Positions 7,986-16,529 of a stretch of 64,000 bases of DNA are shown here, one piece after another. The stretch's first letter is position 1. Each line of letters opens with the position of its first letter. The notes under the pieces were generated by a model, which saw nothing but the letters and a program-made list of their open reading frames with translations, did not search any database and was not told where the DNA came from. The stretch comes from CAIKBL01 sp964555355. GTDB lineage: Bacteria; Pseudomonadota; Gammaproteobacteria; Ga0077536. The stretch covers positions 248,001-312,000 of the forward strand of contig CAZKRY010000006.1 of assembly GCA_964555355.1 (NCBI GenBank). Reading direction: 5' to 3'. Position numbers and translations under genes: made by a program.

Positions 7986-8887
7986 CCTGCAGGCGTTTTT
8001 CGCAACGGTGGCACATTCACACCGGCGGCGGCTTCCAGCACTTTCACGGTCGCGTAGAAATCTTCCCCACCCAGGCCTTGCGCCAAGGCACGTTGGTAGA
8101 TTTCTGATGCGGCGGTGGTCAGCGGCATTTCAGCACCCAAAGCGTTGGCCGAAGCCAGTGCGACATCGACATCTTTCGCCGCAATGGCGAGCGAGAAAAT
8201 GTCTTGCTCGAATTTGCGTGAGAGGAATAGCGCCGCGCGCGAGACGATTGGGCCGGCCGAACTGACTTTCAAGACTTCGAGTACCGCGCTGGGATCCATG
8301 CCGGCTTTTGCGCCCATCACAAACCCTTCTTGGACGAGCACGCTCGCCGCGAGAAAAATCTGGTTGTTGATGAGTTTGGTCAAGGTACCGGCGCCGGCTT
8401 CGCCCATATAGAAAATATTCTCGCCAAAGCACGCGATGAGCGGTTTTACGGCGTCGAATGCCGCGTGATCGCCGCCCACCATGACCGCAAGCTTGCCGGC
8501 GATGGCGCCGACTCGCCCGCCAGACACCGGGGCATCGAGATAATGCATGCCGTTAGTCGCCGCCTGCGCGGCGAGGCGGCGATTTAAATCGATGGCATTG
8601 GTCGATAAATCAACGATGGTTAGGCCGCGCTTAGGCGTGGCTAAGAGGCCATTTTTGCCGGCGACGACGGCCTCAATTTGCTTTGGCCCGGGCAGCGATA
8701 GAAAGATCGTGTCGCAGCGCGCGGCGATGTCGGCGACGGAGGCGGCACGGTTCGCGCCTTTGTCTTCTAGGGCACGTGTTGCCTCCGCGCTCAAATCAAA
8801 GACCCGCAAGGCATGCCCAGCATCGATTAAACGCATTGCCATCGGGGCGCCAATCGTGCCAGTCCCAATAAATCCGATTTCGCTCAT
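7982..8887 (-). CDS. NAD(P)-dependent beta-hydroxyacid dehydrogenase (3-hydroxyisobutyrate dehydrogenase family)
   Basis: 301 aa with an N-terminal Rossmann fold (GFIGTGTIGAPMA, 5-17) and the substrate motif DAPVSGG (118-124). The catalytic lysine is Lys171, in the GTLTKLINNQ segment. The family oxidises or reduces beta-hydroxyacids such as 3-hydroxyisobutyrate, tartronate semialdehyde or glycolaldehyde-type substrates. A hydroxypyruvate isomerase-like gene sits about 2 kb away; in glyoxylate metabolism these two families (Hyi and GlxR/GarR) interconvert hydroxypyruvate, tartronate semialdehyde and glycerate, so a GlxR-like role is possible but not proven. It converges with pobA. Confidence 0.85.
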   Translation of the reverse strand: MSEIGFIGTGTIGAPMAMRLIDAGHALRVFDLSAEATRALEDKGANRAASVADIAARCDTIFLSLPGPKQIEAVVAGKNGLLATPKRGLTIVDLSTNAIDLNRRLAAQAATNGMHYLDAPVSGGRVGAIAGKLAVMVGGDHAAFDAVKPLIACFGENIFYMGEAGAGTLTKLINNQIFLAASVLVQEGFVMGAKAGMDPSAVLEVLKVSSAGPIVSRAALFLSRKFEQDIFSLAIAAKDVDVALASANALGAEMPLTTAASEIYQRALAQGLGGEDFYATVKVLEAAAGVNVPPLRKTPAG

Positions 8888-8943
8888 CTTTGGTCACTCC
8901 GGGAGATAATGCGCATACTATCGCGACGCACAGGAATGTTCCC

Positions 8944-10149
8944 ATGATCATGCCGCAAGTGGATCTCTCCGACGGCCAGACTTTCGCGCACGGCTTCCCG
9001 CACGAGTTCTTCACGTGGTTGCGCGCTAACGAGCCCTGGTACTGGCATGCGCCGACGGCAGTCACGCCAGACCGCGAAGGATTTTGGGTGATTAGCCGGT
9101 ACGCGCATGTGGATGCGGTCATCATGGATCCCGCGACCTTTTCATCCGATAAAGGCGGCGTGCGCACCGCCGGCGGTACGACCATCAAGGACGAGTTATC
9201 CGCCGGCAAGGTCCTGAACCAAACCGACGATCCATTGCACAAGCGCCTGCGCGCGATCGTCAACGAAGGATTCAGTATCAAAGCGATTGCGGCCTTGGAA
9301 GACGAATTGCGCCGCCGCACGCGCGCGCTGCTGGCAACGCTTAAATCCGGCGACCATATCGATTTCGCACTACAAGTCGCGCGCGAGATCCCGACCCAAG
9401 CCATTTGCATCGTGCTGGGCGTGCCGGAAGAAGATCGGCTAATGCTCGCAGACTGGATCGACCACGGCATTGCGATGCCCTCGGATGAAGTCATCGCGGA
9501 GGAGTATGTGCGTAAGGTGCGCCGGTACGCGCAGGGATTAATCGAAGCCAAGCGCGAACGACCAGCCCCCGATATCTTTTCGACCATTGTTCACGCTCGC
9601 TTCGAGGCCGATGGATCAACCCTCTCCGACCATGAGCTGCGATCATTCTTCGGTCTGCTGTTTCCGGCCGGGGCGGAGACGACCACCCGCTCGATTAGCG
9701 GCGGATTGCTCGCCTTACTCGAAAGGCCGGAAGCCTGGCGACGCCTGCACAACGACCCGGGCTTACTCAAAACCGCGGTGGAAGAGATCGTGCGCTGGAC
9801 CACGCCGTCTTGCTACAAGCGTCGTACCGCGACGCGCGATGTTCGTTGCGGAAACAAACTGATCCGCGAAGGCGACAAGGTCACTTTCTGGGAGATGTCG
9901 GCCAATCGCGACGACAGCGTGTTTGAAAAGCCGTTTGAATTCGATATCGCGCGCAATCCCAACAAACATTTAGGATTTGGCGCCGGTGTGCATTTTTGCC
10001 TAGGTTCCTCGCTCGCGCGACTCGAATTACGCGTGGTGTTTGAAGAACTCTTGCGAAGTGGGCTCGACTTTAGGTTCGACGGTGATCTCGTGTGGATGCC
10101 TAACAATCGTTTGGTTGGCTTGAAGTCGTTTCCGCTGCAAGTGGTGTGA
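8944..10149 (+). CDS. Cytochrome P450
   Basis: 401 aa soluble bacterial P450. The I-helix oxygen-binding segment reads AGAETTTR (about 242-249), the K-helix ExxR is EIVR (281-284), and the heme loop FGAGVHFCLG places the thiolate ligand at Cys352. The DDPLHKRLR segment matches the C-helix heme-propionate region. I start at the ATG at 8944, with AGGA upstream; an earlier TTG would add 18 poorly conserved residues. No ferredoxin or ferredoxin reductase is adjacent, so electron donors must come from elsewhere. The substrate is unknown. It is divergent from the beta-hydroxyacid dehydrogenase. Confidence 0.9.
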   Translation: MIMPQVDLSDGQTFAHGFPHEFFTWLRANEPWYWHAPTAVTPDREGFWVISRYAHVDAVIMDPATFSSDKGGVRTAGGTTIKDELSAGKVLNQTDDPLHKRLRAIVNEGFSIKAIAALEDELRRRTRALLATLKSGDHIDFALQVAREIPTQAICIVLGVPEEDRLMLADWIDHGIAMPSDEVIAEEYVRKVRRYAQGLIEAKRERPAPDIFSTIVHARFEADGSTLSDHELRSFFGLLFPAGAETTTRSISGGLLALLERPEAWRRLHNDPGLLKTAVEEIVRWTTPSCYKRRTATRDVRCGNKLIREGDKVTFWEMSANRDDSVFEKPFEFDIARNPNKHLGFGAGVHFCLGSSLARLELRVVFEELLRSGLDFRFDGDLVWMPNNRLVGLKSFPLQVV

Positions 10150-10232
10150 AGCCGTGAGGCGAAATGCTTCGCGTAACCCGCAGGCTAGTCGTACGGTAGC
10201 TCGCAACAGGAGCAAGGCCGGGATACGGATGG

Positions 10233-10311
10233 CTTGCTTGGGGACCGTGAAAATACAGGATGTATTTTCGCGAGCCTACAGGGACGTACTCGTGGCGTGT
10301 CCCCAAGCAAG
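10233..10311. repeat. Nested inverted-repeat element
   Basis: The 225-bp gap after the P450 gene contains a 79-bp structured element. A perfect 13-bp inverted repeat (CTTGCTTGGGGAC at 10233-10245 and its complement at 10299-10311) encloses a second perfect 9-bp palindrome, GAAAATACA-GGA-TGTATTTTC (10249-10269). GGGAC near 10281 can also pair with GTCCC near 10299-10303, giving an alternative fold. It lies between convergent genes (P450 and globin) and could serve as a bidirectional terminator or be a dispersed repeat. I see no gene in the rest of the gap. Confidence 0.65.
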
Positions 10312-10374
10312 ACATTCGCAGCGCGGCCGGATGGTGACCCCGAACAATCGAAAATTCAGAACAGCGAATTCTAT

Positions 10375-10812
10375 TTAATCCGCCGTATTAACCATCCAAG
10401 CGGAAAACCCGTGCAAGAACGCGCGGAATCCCTCCAAGTGCTCAACCGGAAAATTGAATTCTTGTGGCGCGATCGCCAACACGCGTTCAAAGCACGCAAG
10501 CCACTCGGCACGCCGAGCGCCGTTGATCGCAAACGGCAGGTGCCGCGCGCGCATCATCGGATTGCCATAACGTTCGTGATAACGTGGCGGCCCACCGAGC
10601 AACCCTATAAAGAATGCCGCTGAGCGGAGTGCGGCGACTTGCATGTCGGCAGGAAAGAGCGCGCGGAGTTCGGGTGAGCTCTGATCAAGCTCACGGTATA
10701 CGGCCTGGAGCATGCGCTCGATATTTTCTTCACCCATCGAAGCAAAGATTTCGCGGCTCGGCGATGGGACCTCGCCGGGATGCATGGCAGGGACGAATAT
10801 CTCTCGCGTCAC
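10375..10812 (-). CDS. Truncated (2/2) hemoglobin-like protein
   Basis: 145 aa. The core (about 20-145) matches the bacterial truncated globin fold: LGGPPRYHERYGNP, then MMRARHLPFAI with the proximal heme ligand His91, and Trp104 in the following helix. Such proteins bind O2 or NO and serve in oxygen delivery or NO detoxification. It starts with GTG at 10812, preceded by AGGGG, and overlaps the upstream gene's stop as GTGA, so the two are translationally coupled. It is the last gene of a six-gene operon containing a redox molybdoenzyme, a GST and a DsbA-like protein. Confidence 0.8.
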   Translation of the reverse strand: MTREIFVPAMHPGEVPSPSREIFASMGEENIERMLQAVYRELDQSSPELRALFPADMQVAALRSAAFFIGLLGGPPRYHERYGNPMMRARHLPFAINGARRAEWLACFERVLAIAPQEFNFPVEHLEGFRAFLHGFSAWMVNTAD

Positions 10813-11597
10813 TGACGTTCCCCTGACGATGACACACGCCAGACATCAAACCACCCCAGTCCCGCCAACGTCCCGGCGCGCGGTTTATATTCGCAACCGA
10901 TCCAACCGGCATAACCCGAATCATCCAGCGCCTGTAGCACATATTCGAAATCGATCTCCCCACGGTCGGGCTCACCGCGATCAGGCGGTTGAGCAATTTG
11001 TATGTGCCCAGTGCGCGCTGCGTAATCGCGAATGGCCGCGCTTAAGTCGCCCTCCATAATCTGCCGGTGATAAAGATCGAATTGCAATTTTACGTTGTCA
11101 CAGCCGATTTCATTGATGACCGAGACGGCATCCGCCGTGCGATGGAGTAAGTAGCCCGGCATATCACGGAGATTAATTGGCTCGAGCAGCAGATCGATGC
11201 CATGGGTCGCCGCCGCGTGCGCTGCATTACGCATGTTCGCGATCAACGTACGCGTGTTGGCTCCGTGTTGCACGAGGCCACTCATGACATGAACGCGTGG
11301 GCAGCGCACGGCACGTGCATACTCGATGGCGGTCGCGATGCTCTGTGTGAAATCCGCCGCGCGGCCGGGGAGGGCTGCTATCCCGCGTTCGCCTTTGGCG
11401 AAATCGCCGGGGGGGGCATTCAAAAGTACGAGTTCCAAATGATTTGCGGTCAGTGCCGCGTCGACGGCTGCCGCAGAGAATGCATAGGGAAATTGACACT
11501 CCACGGCTTCGAAACCGGCTTCCCGCGCTAACGCAAATCGAGCGAGAAAATCAACTTCAGTAAACAGGACCGATAGATTGGCAGCGAAGCGCGGCAT
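10809..11597 (-). CDS. Hydroxypyruvate isomerase-like TIM barrel protein
   Basis: 262 aa, AP-endonuclease-2/xylose-isomerase-like TIM barrel. PRFAANLSVLFTEVDFLAR at the start, LLLEPIN with Glu139, the FDLYHRQIMEGDL loop and GCEYKP with Glu236 match hydroxypyruvate isomerase (Hyi), whose two metal-binding glutamates act in hydroxypyruvate/tartronate semialdehyde interconversion. I start at the ATG at 11597; the open frame runs further upstream without support. The stop overlaps the globin start. Related family members act on other small keto-sugars, so the substrate is tentative. The nearby beta-hydroxyacid dehydrogenase would be a natural partner. Confidence 0.78.
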   Translation of the reverse strand: MPRFAANLSVLFTEVDFLARFALAREAGFEAVECQFPYAFSAAAVDAALTANHLELVLLNAPPGDFAKGERGIAALPGRAADFTQSIATAIEYARAVRCPRVHVMSGLVQHGANTRTLIANMRNAAHAAATHGIDLLLEPINLRDMPGYLLHRTADAVSVINEIGCDNVKLQFDLYHRQIMEGDLSAAIRDYAARTGHIQIAQPPDRGEPDRGEIDFEYVLQALDDSGYAGWIGCEYKPRAGTLAGLGWFDVWRVSSSGERQ

Positions 11598-11616
11598 TCG
11601 ACAAAACGACAAGTAT

Positions 11617-12288
11617 TTACGCGCTATGCGCGGCGTTTTCGGTGGCCTTCGCCGCAATCTGCCGTAGTACCTGCGCATAGGTCTCGGGACTTTGGCCGCC
11701 CTCGATTAAAAACTTACCATCGATGATGACCGCCGGCACGGCATGGATGCCCGCATCGAGGAAGCGCTTCTCTTGCTCGCGAACTTCGTCGCTCAACGCA
11801 TCGCTTTCGAGAAGGGCGCGCGCGGCGCTCGCGTCAAGCCCAACAGAGGCGGCGGCGTTGACTAAAACTTCGAGATCGGAAGGCGCTTGCCCCGCCGTGA
11901 AATAAGCCGCGAACAACGCGTGCTTCAACGCGACGGCCTTGTCGAATCCTTCTGCCCAGTGCAGCAAGCGGTGTGCATCGAAGGTGTTGTAGATCCGATC
12001 GCGTTTATCCATGCGGAAATCAAAGCCCAGTGCAGCGCCACGTTGTTTCAACGCGTCGCGTGTCGGCGCGAATTGCGCGGGCGTACCGCCGTACTTTTGC
12101 TGCAAGTGCTCATCGAGGTTTTGGCCTTCTTTCGGCATCCGTGGATTGAGTTCAAACGGTTGTAGATGAATATCCACGGCCACTTCATCACCTAACGTGA
12201 CAAGCGCTTGCTCCAACGACCGCAAACCAACGACACACCAGGGACAGGAAACGTCGGAGACAAAGTCAATTCGGAAAGTGGGTTTCAT
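11617..12288 (-). CDS. DsbA family oxidoreductase (FrnE-like)
   Basis: 223 aa thioredoxin-fold protein with a helical insertion. The catalytic CPWC lies at residues 15-18, right after the first strand, and the conserved cis-proline loop is HAVPAVIIDG near residue 180. There is no signal peptide, so unlike periplasmic DsbA this is a cytoplasmic FrnE-type protein; that family includes polyketide-associated and stress-related disulfide oxidoreductases and resembles 2-hydroxychromene-2-carboxylate isomerases. I start at the ATG at 12288, with GAGG five bases upstream. It is 24 bp downstream of the molybdenum subunit gene and 19 bp upstream of the isomerase gene, in one operon. Confidence 0.85.
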   Translation of the reverse strand: MKPTFRIDFVSDVSCPWCVVGLRSLEQALVTLGDEVAVDIHLQPFELNPRMPKEGQNLDEHLQQKYGGTPAQFAPTRDALKQRGAALGFDFRMDKRDRIYNTFDAHRLLHWAEGFDKAVALKHALFAAYFTAGQAPSDLEVLVNAAASVGLDASAARALLESDALSDEVREQEKRFLDAGIHAVPAVIIDGKFLIEGGQSPETYAQVLRQIAAKATENAAHSA

Positions 12289-12312
12289 ACAGCCTCGCAA
12301 ATTTGGCGCGTG

Positions 12313-14565
12313 TTAGGTTGGAAATAATGGCAATTCACGGCGACGGTCGCCAGTAAGCGCGGCGAATGCATTGGCAAGTGCGGGCGCAACCGGTGGGGTG
12401 GCGGTTTCACCAATGCCTCCCGGCGACGCGTCGCTCGCGATGAGGTCCAGCACGATATCGGGTGTTTCGCGCAAAGTCAGTAATCGGTATTGGTGAAAGC
12501 CCTCGATCGTGATGCGCCCAGCGGCGTAGGGCACCTGGCCCCAGAGCGCCGCGCTAGCGCCAAATATGATGCCGCTTTCAAGTTGGGCCTTGACGATGTC
12601 TGGGTTAACCACCATCCCGCAGTCAACGACACAGGTGATTTGATGGAGAACGGGCTGCCCATCCTGCAATGACACCTCGGCGACTTGGGCGACGACCGAG
12701 CCATAGCACTTGCATAGCGCAAGACCGCGCGCGCGTCCTGCCGCCACGGGTGAATCCCACTGACTGAGTGTGCGTAAACGGGACAGGACCGCGGTTTCGC
12801 GTGGCCGTGCAGTGAGGTGCGCTAGGCGAAAATCAAAGGCGTCCTGGCCCGCCGCACGCGCGAGTTCGTCCATAAAGCATTCTACAAAAAATGCATTCGA
12901 AGAATGCCCAACGCTGCGCCAGGGGCCGATGGGCAAAGGCGCGACGGAAACCGCGGTGTGGTCGATACGCCGGTGCGGCATCGCATAAGGTAAATAGACC
13001 GCGCCGTCGACCGAGGTGCGATCGGGTCCCGCGATCGGCAAGCCCGGCAGCAACCGTCCCAGCCAAACGGGCGCAAGATCGGGTGAGGCGATTCGCGCGT
13101 GCCACGCAGAGATTCGGCCTCGCGCATCGAGCGTCGCGGCGATCTCCGCAAGCGCTGGCATCCGGTATTGGTCGTGTTGAAAATCCTCGGCGCGAGACCA
13201 GGTCAGTTTGACGGGTTTGCCCGGCACCGCGCGCGCGAGCTGCAAGGTTTGCAACATCGCATCCGGCTCGGCGCGTCGGCCGAACCCGCCACCCAGCAGC
13301 GGCGTATGCACGGTCACGTTCTCGCGCGGAATATCGAGCGCGCGTGCGGCGTTGCGTTGCATGAGATCAGGCGCTTGGCTGCCGGCCCAAATTTCGGCGT
13401 GATCACCGTCAATGCGAACCGTGCAATTCATCGGCTCCAAACACGCATGCGCGAGCAAGGGCACTTGATAACGGGCCGAGATTTTTTGTTCGGCGCTTGC
13501 GAGTTGGGTCTCGGCCTCGCCCAATTTCTCGTAACAAAAGAAATCGCCTGCTTGCAATGCATCGCTTAATGACTGATTGACCTCGACGAGCGAGCCTAAA
13601 TGCGTGGGTTCTGCAAAGCGCAACTCGGCGGTCGTCGCGGCACGCTGTGCATGCCAGGTCGTGTGTGCGGCCACTGCGATGCCATTCTCCAGCGCAACCG
13701 CCGCGACCACGCCGGGCAGTTTCAGCACGGCGTCGAGATTGGCGTGAACGAGTCGTGCGCCGAGCACCGGTGAGGTACGCACGGCGCCGTAGAGCATGTC
13801 TGGTGCGTTGATATCGATGCCGAATTGCGCGCTGCCGTTCACCTTCGAGGGGATGTCGAGACGCGCGAGAGGTTTCCCTAACAGTTGATACGTCGCTGCC
13901 GCTTTCAGGGGTGGACGAGTGGGTGCCTTGACGGTGGCTGCGCGCGTAGCGAGTTCGCCGAAATCACGCGTCGCACCGCTTTTCGGGTGAGTGACGCTAC
14001 CGGCGGTTATCGTCAGTTCAGTGCTCGGCACGCCGAGCTCAAGCGCGGCTGCTTGCAGCAATTGTTCCCGCGCGCAGGCGCCAGCGGTGCGCAGCGGCAA
14101 CCAGGCATCGCGCACACTGGCGCTGCCACCGGTGATCTGCACGCCGAGGACGCGCGCAATCCGTGCGTAAGTCCAGCGTAATGTCGTGCCCAACGTTCCC
14201 GCATCTTCTTCGTCGTACGGCGTGGTGTCGGTGAAGCCAATGATGTTGACGTAGAACGGATCGATCGGCGCTTGACGCACTCGGACCTTCGACCAGTCGG
14301 CATCCATTTCCTCGGCAACCAACATCGGCAGCGCCGTATGCACGCCTTGACCCATCTCAACGCGCGGCACGGCCACGGTGACGATGCCATCCGGCGTCAC
14401 CGTGAGATAGCCGTTAAGCGCAATGCTGTCAGGCCTCGCCAAGAGTGTTGGCGGTCCAATGAGATCGCGGGATTTGAACAAGCCATAGCCAAGCAATAAG
14501 CCTCCGCCGGCCAGCATGCCTTTGAGCAGTAAGCGCCGCCGAGCGGAGGGTGGGGGTGCGGTCAT
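12313..14565 (-). CDS. Molybdopterin-binding subunit of a xanthine dehydrogenase-family oxidoreductase (IorB-like)
   Basis: 750 aa. The N-terminus carries a Tat-type signal (ARRRLLLKG at about 8-16, then a hydrophobic stretch to about 30), so the enzyme is probably exported folded to the periplasm. The rest is the duplicated aldehyde oxidase/xanthine dehydrogenase molybdenum domain, with GGGFGRRAEPD for cofactor binding and GGIGE near the C-terminus carrying the catalytic Glu720. This resembles the isoquinoline 1-oxidoreductase beta-subunit type, which lacks a FAD subunit and passes electrons to a cytochrome. Its ATG overlaps the small-subunit TGA (ATGA). Substrate unknown; aldehydes or N-heterocycles are typical. 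Confidence 0.88.
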   Translation of the reverse strand: MTAPPPSARRRLLLKGMLAGGGLLLGYGLFKSRDLIGPPTLLARPDSIALNGYLTVTPDGIVTVAVPRVEMGQGVHTALPMLVAEEMDADWSKVRVRQAPIDPFYVNIIGFTDTTPYDEEDAGTLGTTLRWTYARIARVLGVQITGGSASVRDAWLPLRTAGACAREQLLQAAALELGVPSTELTITAGSVTHPKSGATRDFGELATRAATVKAPTRPPLKAAATYQLLGKPLARLDIPSKVNGSAQFGIDINAPDMLYGAVRTSPVLGARLVHANLDAVLKLPGVVAAVALENGIAVAAHTTWHAQRAATTAELRFAEPTHLGSLVEVNQSLSDALQAGDFFCYEKLGEAETQLASAEQKISARYQVPLLAHACLEPMNCTVRIDGDHAEIWAGSQAPDLMQRNAARALDIPRENVTVHTPLLGGGFGRRAEPDAMLQTLQLARAVPGKPVKLTWSRAEDFQHDQYRMPALAEIAATLDARGRISAWHARIASPDLAPVWLGRLLPGLPIAGPDRTSVDGAVYLPYAMPHRRIDHTAVSVAPLPIGPWRSVGHSSNAFFVECFMDELARAAGQDAFDFRLAHLTARPRETAVLSRLRTLSQWDSPVAAGRARGLALCKCYGSVVAQVAEVSLQDGQPVLHQITCVVDCGMVVNPDIVKAQLESGIIFGASAALWGQVPYAAGRITIEGFHQYRLLTLRETPDIVLDLIASDASPGGIGETATPPVAPALANAFAALTGDRRRELPLFPT

Positions 14566-15002
14566 TTCGCGGCGGCTAGCGCTATCGCACGGCGGATCCG
14601 TGGATACGTTCCGCAACGACACAGGTTGGTCATCGCGCTGTCGATCTCAGCCGGCGTCGGTGCCGGCTTCTCGCGCAACAGGGCGACCGCGCACATGATC
14701 ATGCCGGATTGGCAGTAACCGCATTGCGGCACCTGTGCTTCGACCCACGCGGCCTGGACGGGATGGTCTTGCAAGCCTTCGATAGTGGTGACGGCTTTGC
14801 CTGCGATGGCGCTGGCCGGGATGACGCAGGCGCGTACCGGTACATCATCTAAATGGACAGTACACGCACCGCATTGCGCGACGCCGCAACCGAATTTGGT
14901 TCCCATCAGTTGCAATACATCCCGAAGTAACCACAGCAACGGTAGCTCGGGATCGGTCTCTATGCGCCGCGCCGCCCCATTGAGCGTGAACTCCAATAGC
15001 AC
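14562..15002 (-). CDS. (2Fe-2S) small subunit of the molybdenum hydroxylase (IorA-like)
   Basis: 146 aa with two iron-sulfur clusters. The N-terminal plant-ferredoxin-like domain has Cys39, Cys44, Cys47 and Cys59 (FGCGVAQCGACT then RAC); the C-terminal four-helix domain has Cys94, Cys97, Cys128 and Cys130 (QCGYCQSG and LCRCG). It relays electrons from the Mo cofactor in the large subunit. It starts with GTG at 15002, directly after the stop of the GST gene, and overlaps the large-subunit start by four bases. It has no signal peptide and is probably co-exported with the Tat-bearing large subunit, as is usual for this type. Confidence 0.9.
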   Translation of the reverse strand: MLLEFTLNGAARRIETDPELPLLWLLRDVLQLMGTKFGCGVAQCGACTVHLDDVPVRACVIPASAIAGKAVTTIEGLQDHPVQAAWVEAQVPQCGYCQSGMIMCAVALLREKPAPTPAEIDSAMTNLCRCGTYPRIRRAIALAAAK

Positions 15003-15641
15003 CTAGTTGCTACCGGCGGCGCTCGGGCGGGCCGACACCTCGCCATACCAGCGCGCAAAATGCGGGCAATCGGCGGGGATATCGAGCTTGAGGACCTTGG
15101 CGAAATCGGTGGCGCACAGTGCGGTAATGTCGGCCACGGAAAAGTTATCGCCGGCCAAATAACGGTGATTCGCGAGTTGCCCATTGAGCTTGCGATAGAA
15201 GCGCCCGACACGCCCCTTACCACGATCGATGAGCGCCTGGATCTGCGGCACCGGCTCGAGGCTGCCGGGTAGGCCGCGATCGACAAACTCCGGGTGCCCG
15301 TTCCGGAACACCTCGGAACATCCCACCATGCCTTCTTCATAAGCACGGCGTTCCCACATTTCAATCACCGCTTTTTCTAATGCCGTGGTGCCCATCAGGC
15401 GCGGATCGGGATAGAGATCGTCCAAATAGCGGCAGATGGCCATGGCTTCGCCGATCTGTGTGCCGTCATCGGTTTCGAGCATCGGGACCAAGGCATGCGG
15501 CCACTTATTGAGGTATTCCGGTCGCAACCGGAGATGGTCGCCGATGACCTCTTCGATGGCCGGCAAGCTGAGGCCCTTCTCGAGCACAAACATGCGTACG
15601 CGGCGGCAATTCGGTGCAAATTGCCAGTTGTAGATTTTCAT
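15003..15641 (-). CDS. Glutathione S-transferase family protein
   Basis: 212 aa. The N-terminal thioredoxin-fold domain runs from MKIYNW through PNCRRVRMFVLEKG to HALVPMLETDDGTQIGEAMAICRYLDDLYP, which carries the glutathione-binding Val-Pro and the E/S-A motif; an all-helical domain follows (GDNFSVADITALC, about 170-182). I start at the ATG at 15641, with GGAG upstream. It is the first gene of the operon GST, IorA, IorB, FrnE-like, Hyi-like, globin, all head-to-tail with 0-24 bp gaps or overlaps. The grouping suggests handling of a reactive aldehyde or quinone, but that is inference. Confidence 0.88.
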   Translation of the reverse strand: MKIYNWQFAPNCRRVRMFVLEKGLSLPAIEEVIGDHLRLRPEYLNKWPHALVPMLETDDGTQIGEAMAICRYLDDLYPDPRLMGTTALEKAVIEMWERRAYEEGMVGCSEVFRNGHPEFVDRGLPGSLEPVPQIQALIDRGKGRVGRFYRKLNGQLANHRYLAGDNFSVADITALCATDFAKVLKLDIPADCPHFARWYGEVSARPSAAGSN

Positions 15642-15767
15642 GGAAGTGGCTCCGCCAATGATCCGGGACAGCCATCGTACGCGCTGTGCCTGAGGAATTG
15701 GAAGGTTGCGGGAAAGTCGACTCGCGCGTACGGTTTCGGCTATCCCAATTTCAAAGTAACAAAGACT

Positions 15768-16445
15768 ATGCATCGTTGCGTCCTACCGGCTCTGCTGATC
15801 GTGTGCGCGTTTTTCTCGATTGGTCGTGGGTGGGCGGCCGAAGAAGTTGGACGGGCGTCGTTTGTCCGCGGCACCGCCACCAAGCAAACGGCTCAAGGAA
15901 TAAAGCTTGCGCTGACTTCGGGAACACTGGTTTTCAACGGCGAAATCATTCATACCGATCCGCGTAGCGCCGTGGTACTGGTGTTTAACGATAAAACCAG
16001 GTTTACGTTAGGCCCGCGTGCCGCATTGCGTATCGATCAGGTAAACACGGGCGCAAACGAAGGGTTTAGCGTTGAAGTCCTCGCGGGTGCATTTCGTTTT
16101 GTCACCGGTTTGATTGCCAAGCGTCGGCCGTCGGCCATGCGCGTCGCCATGGGGGTGGTGGCCACCATTGGGATCCGCGGTACCACGGTGGGAGGTGAGG
16201 TGCGTGGCGAGTCGGCGACGGTTGTTTTGTTAGCGCCCGAGGCCGGCAGCGCGCCCTCGGCGGTCGAAGTTGCCAACGAACACGGCAGCGTGGTGCTGAC
16301 TGAAGAAGGGACAGGCACCCGCGTCCCGGATGCGCGGTCACCGCCGTCGCCGCCGGAACGCATGCGTTTGCGCGCGGTGGAAAATTTGATGAGAAATCTG
16401 AGTACGCTACAGCGGAATGTCGCGCCGCGCCCGATGCTGCGCTGA
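15768..16445 (+). CDS. FecR domain-containing secreted protein
   Basis: 225 aa. A signal peptide covers about residues 1-23 (MHRC, hydrophobic core, GWA). The mature part resembles the FecR domain: TLVFNGEIIHTDPRSAVVLVFNDKTRFTLGPRAALRI, then a VATIGIRGTTVGGEV segment typical of small FecR-only periplasmic proteins, and a proline-rich tail. These stand-alone FecR proteins are often found next to outer membrane or adhesin-like proteins, and a beta-barrel protein follows here. There is no sigma factor beside it, so it is not a classical FecIR pair. The start is the ATG at 15768; the longer open frame lies antisense to the GST gene. Confidence 0.8.
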   Translation: MHRCVLPALLIVCAFFSIGRGWAAEEVGRASFVRGTATKQTAQGIKLALTSGTLVFNGEIIHTDPRSAVVLVFNDKTRFTLGPRAALRIDQVNTGANEGFSVEVLAGAFRFVTGLIAKRRPSAMRVAMGVVATIGIRGTTVGGEVRGESATVVLLAPEAGSAPSAVEVANEHGSVVLTEEGTGTRVPDARSPPSPPERMRLRAVENLMRNLSTLQRNVAPRPMLR

Positions 16446-16477
16446 TTGGCGCCGTATGAGGCTGGCTGAATCGTCGA

Positions 16478-16524
16478 TTGTTCTTTAGTATTTCACTGAG
16501 ATAAAAGCTTTAACCAATTGGTTA
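16478..16524 (+). promoter_or_regulatory. Weak promoter with a 14-bp palindrome at the transcription start
   Basis: A plausible -35 TTGTTC (16478-16483) and -10 GATAAA (16500-16505) with a 16-bp spacer precede the beta-barrel gene. Directly downstream, the perfect palindrome TAACCAATTGGTTA (16511-16524) covers the expected start site and ends six bases before the ATG. An operator in this position would block transcription. The regulator is unknown. Confidence 0.4.
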
Positions 16525-16529
16525 GCAAG

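Noticed and set aside
15495..15767. Upstream extension of the FecR-domain protein
   Set aside because: This part is antisense to the GST gene and would bury the clear signal peptide that begins at 15768.
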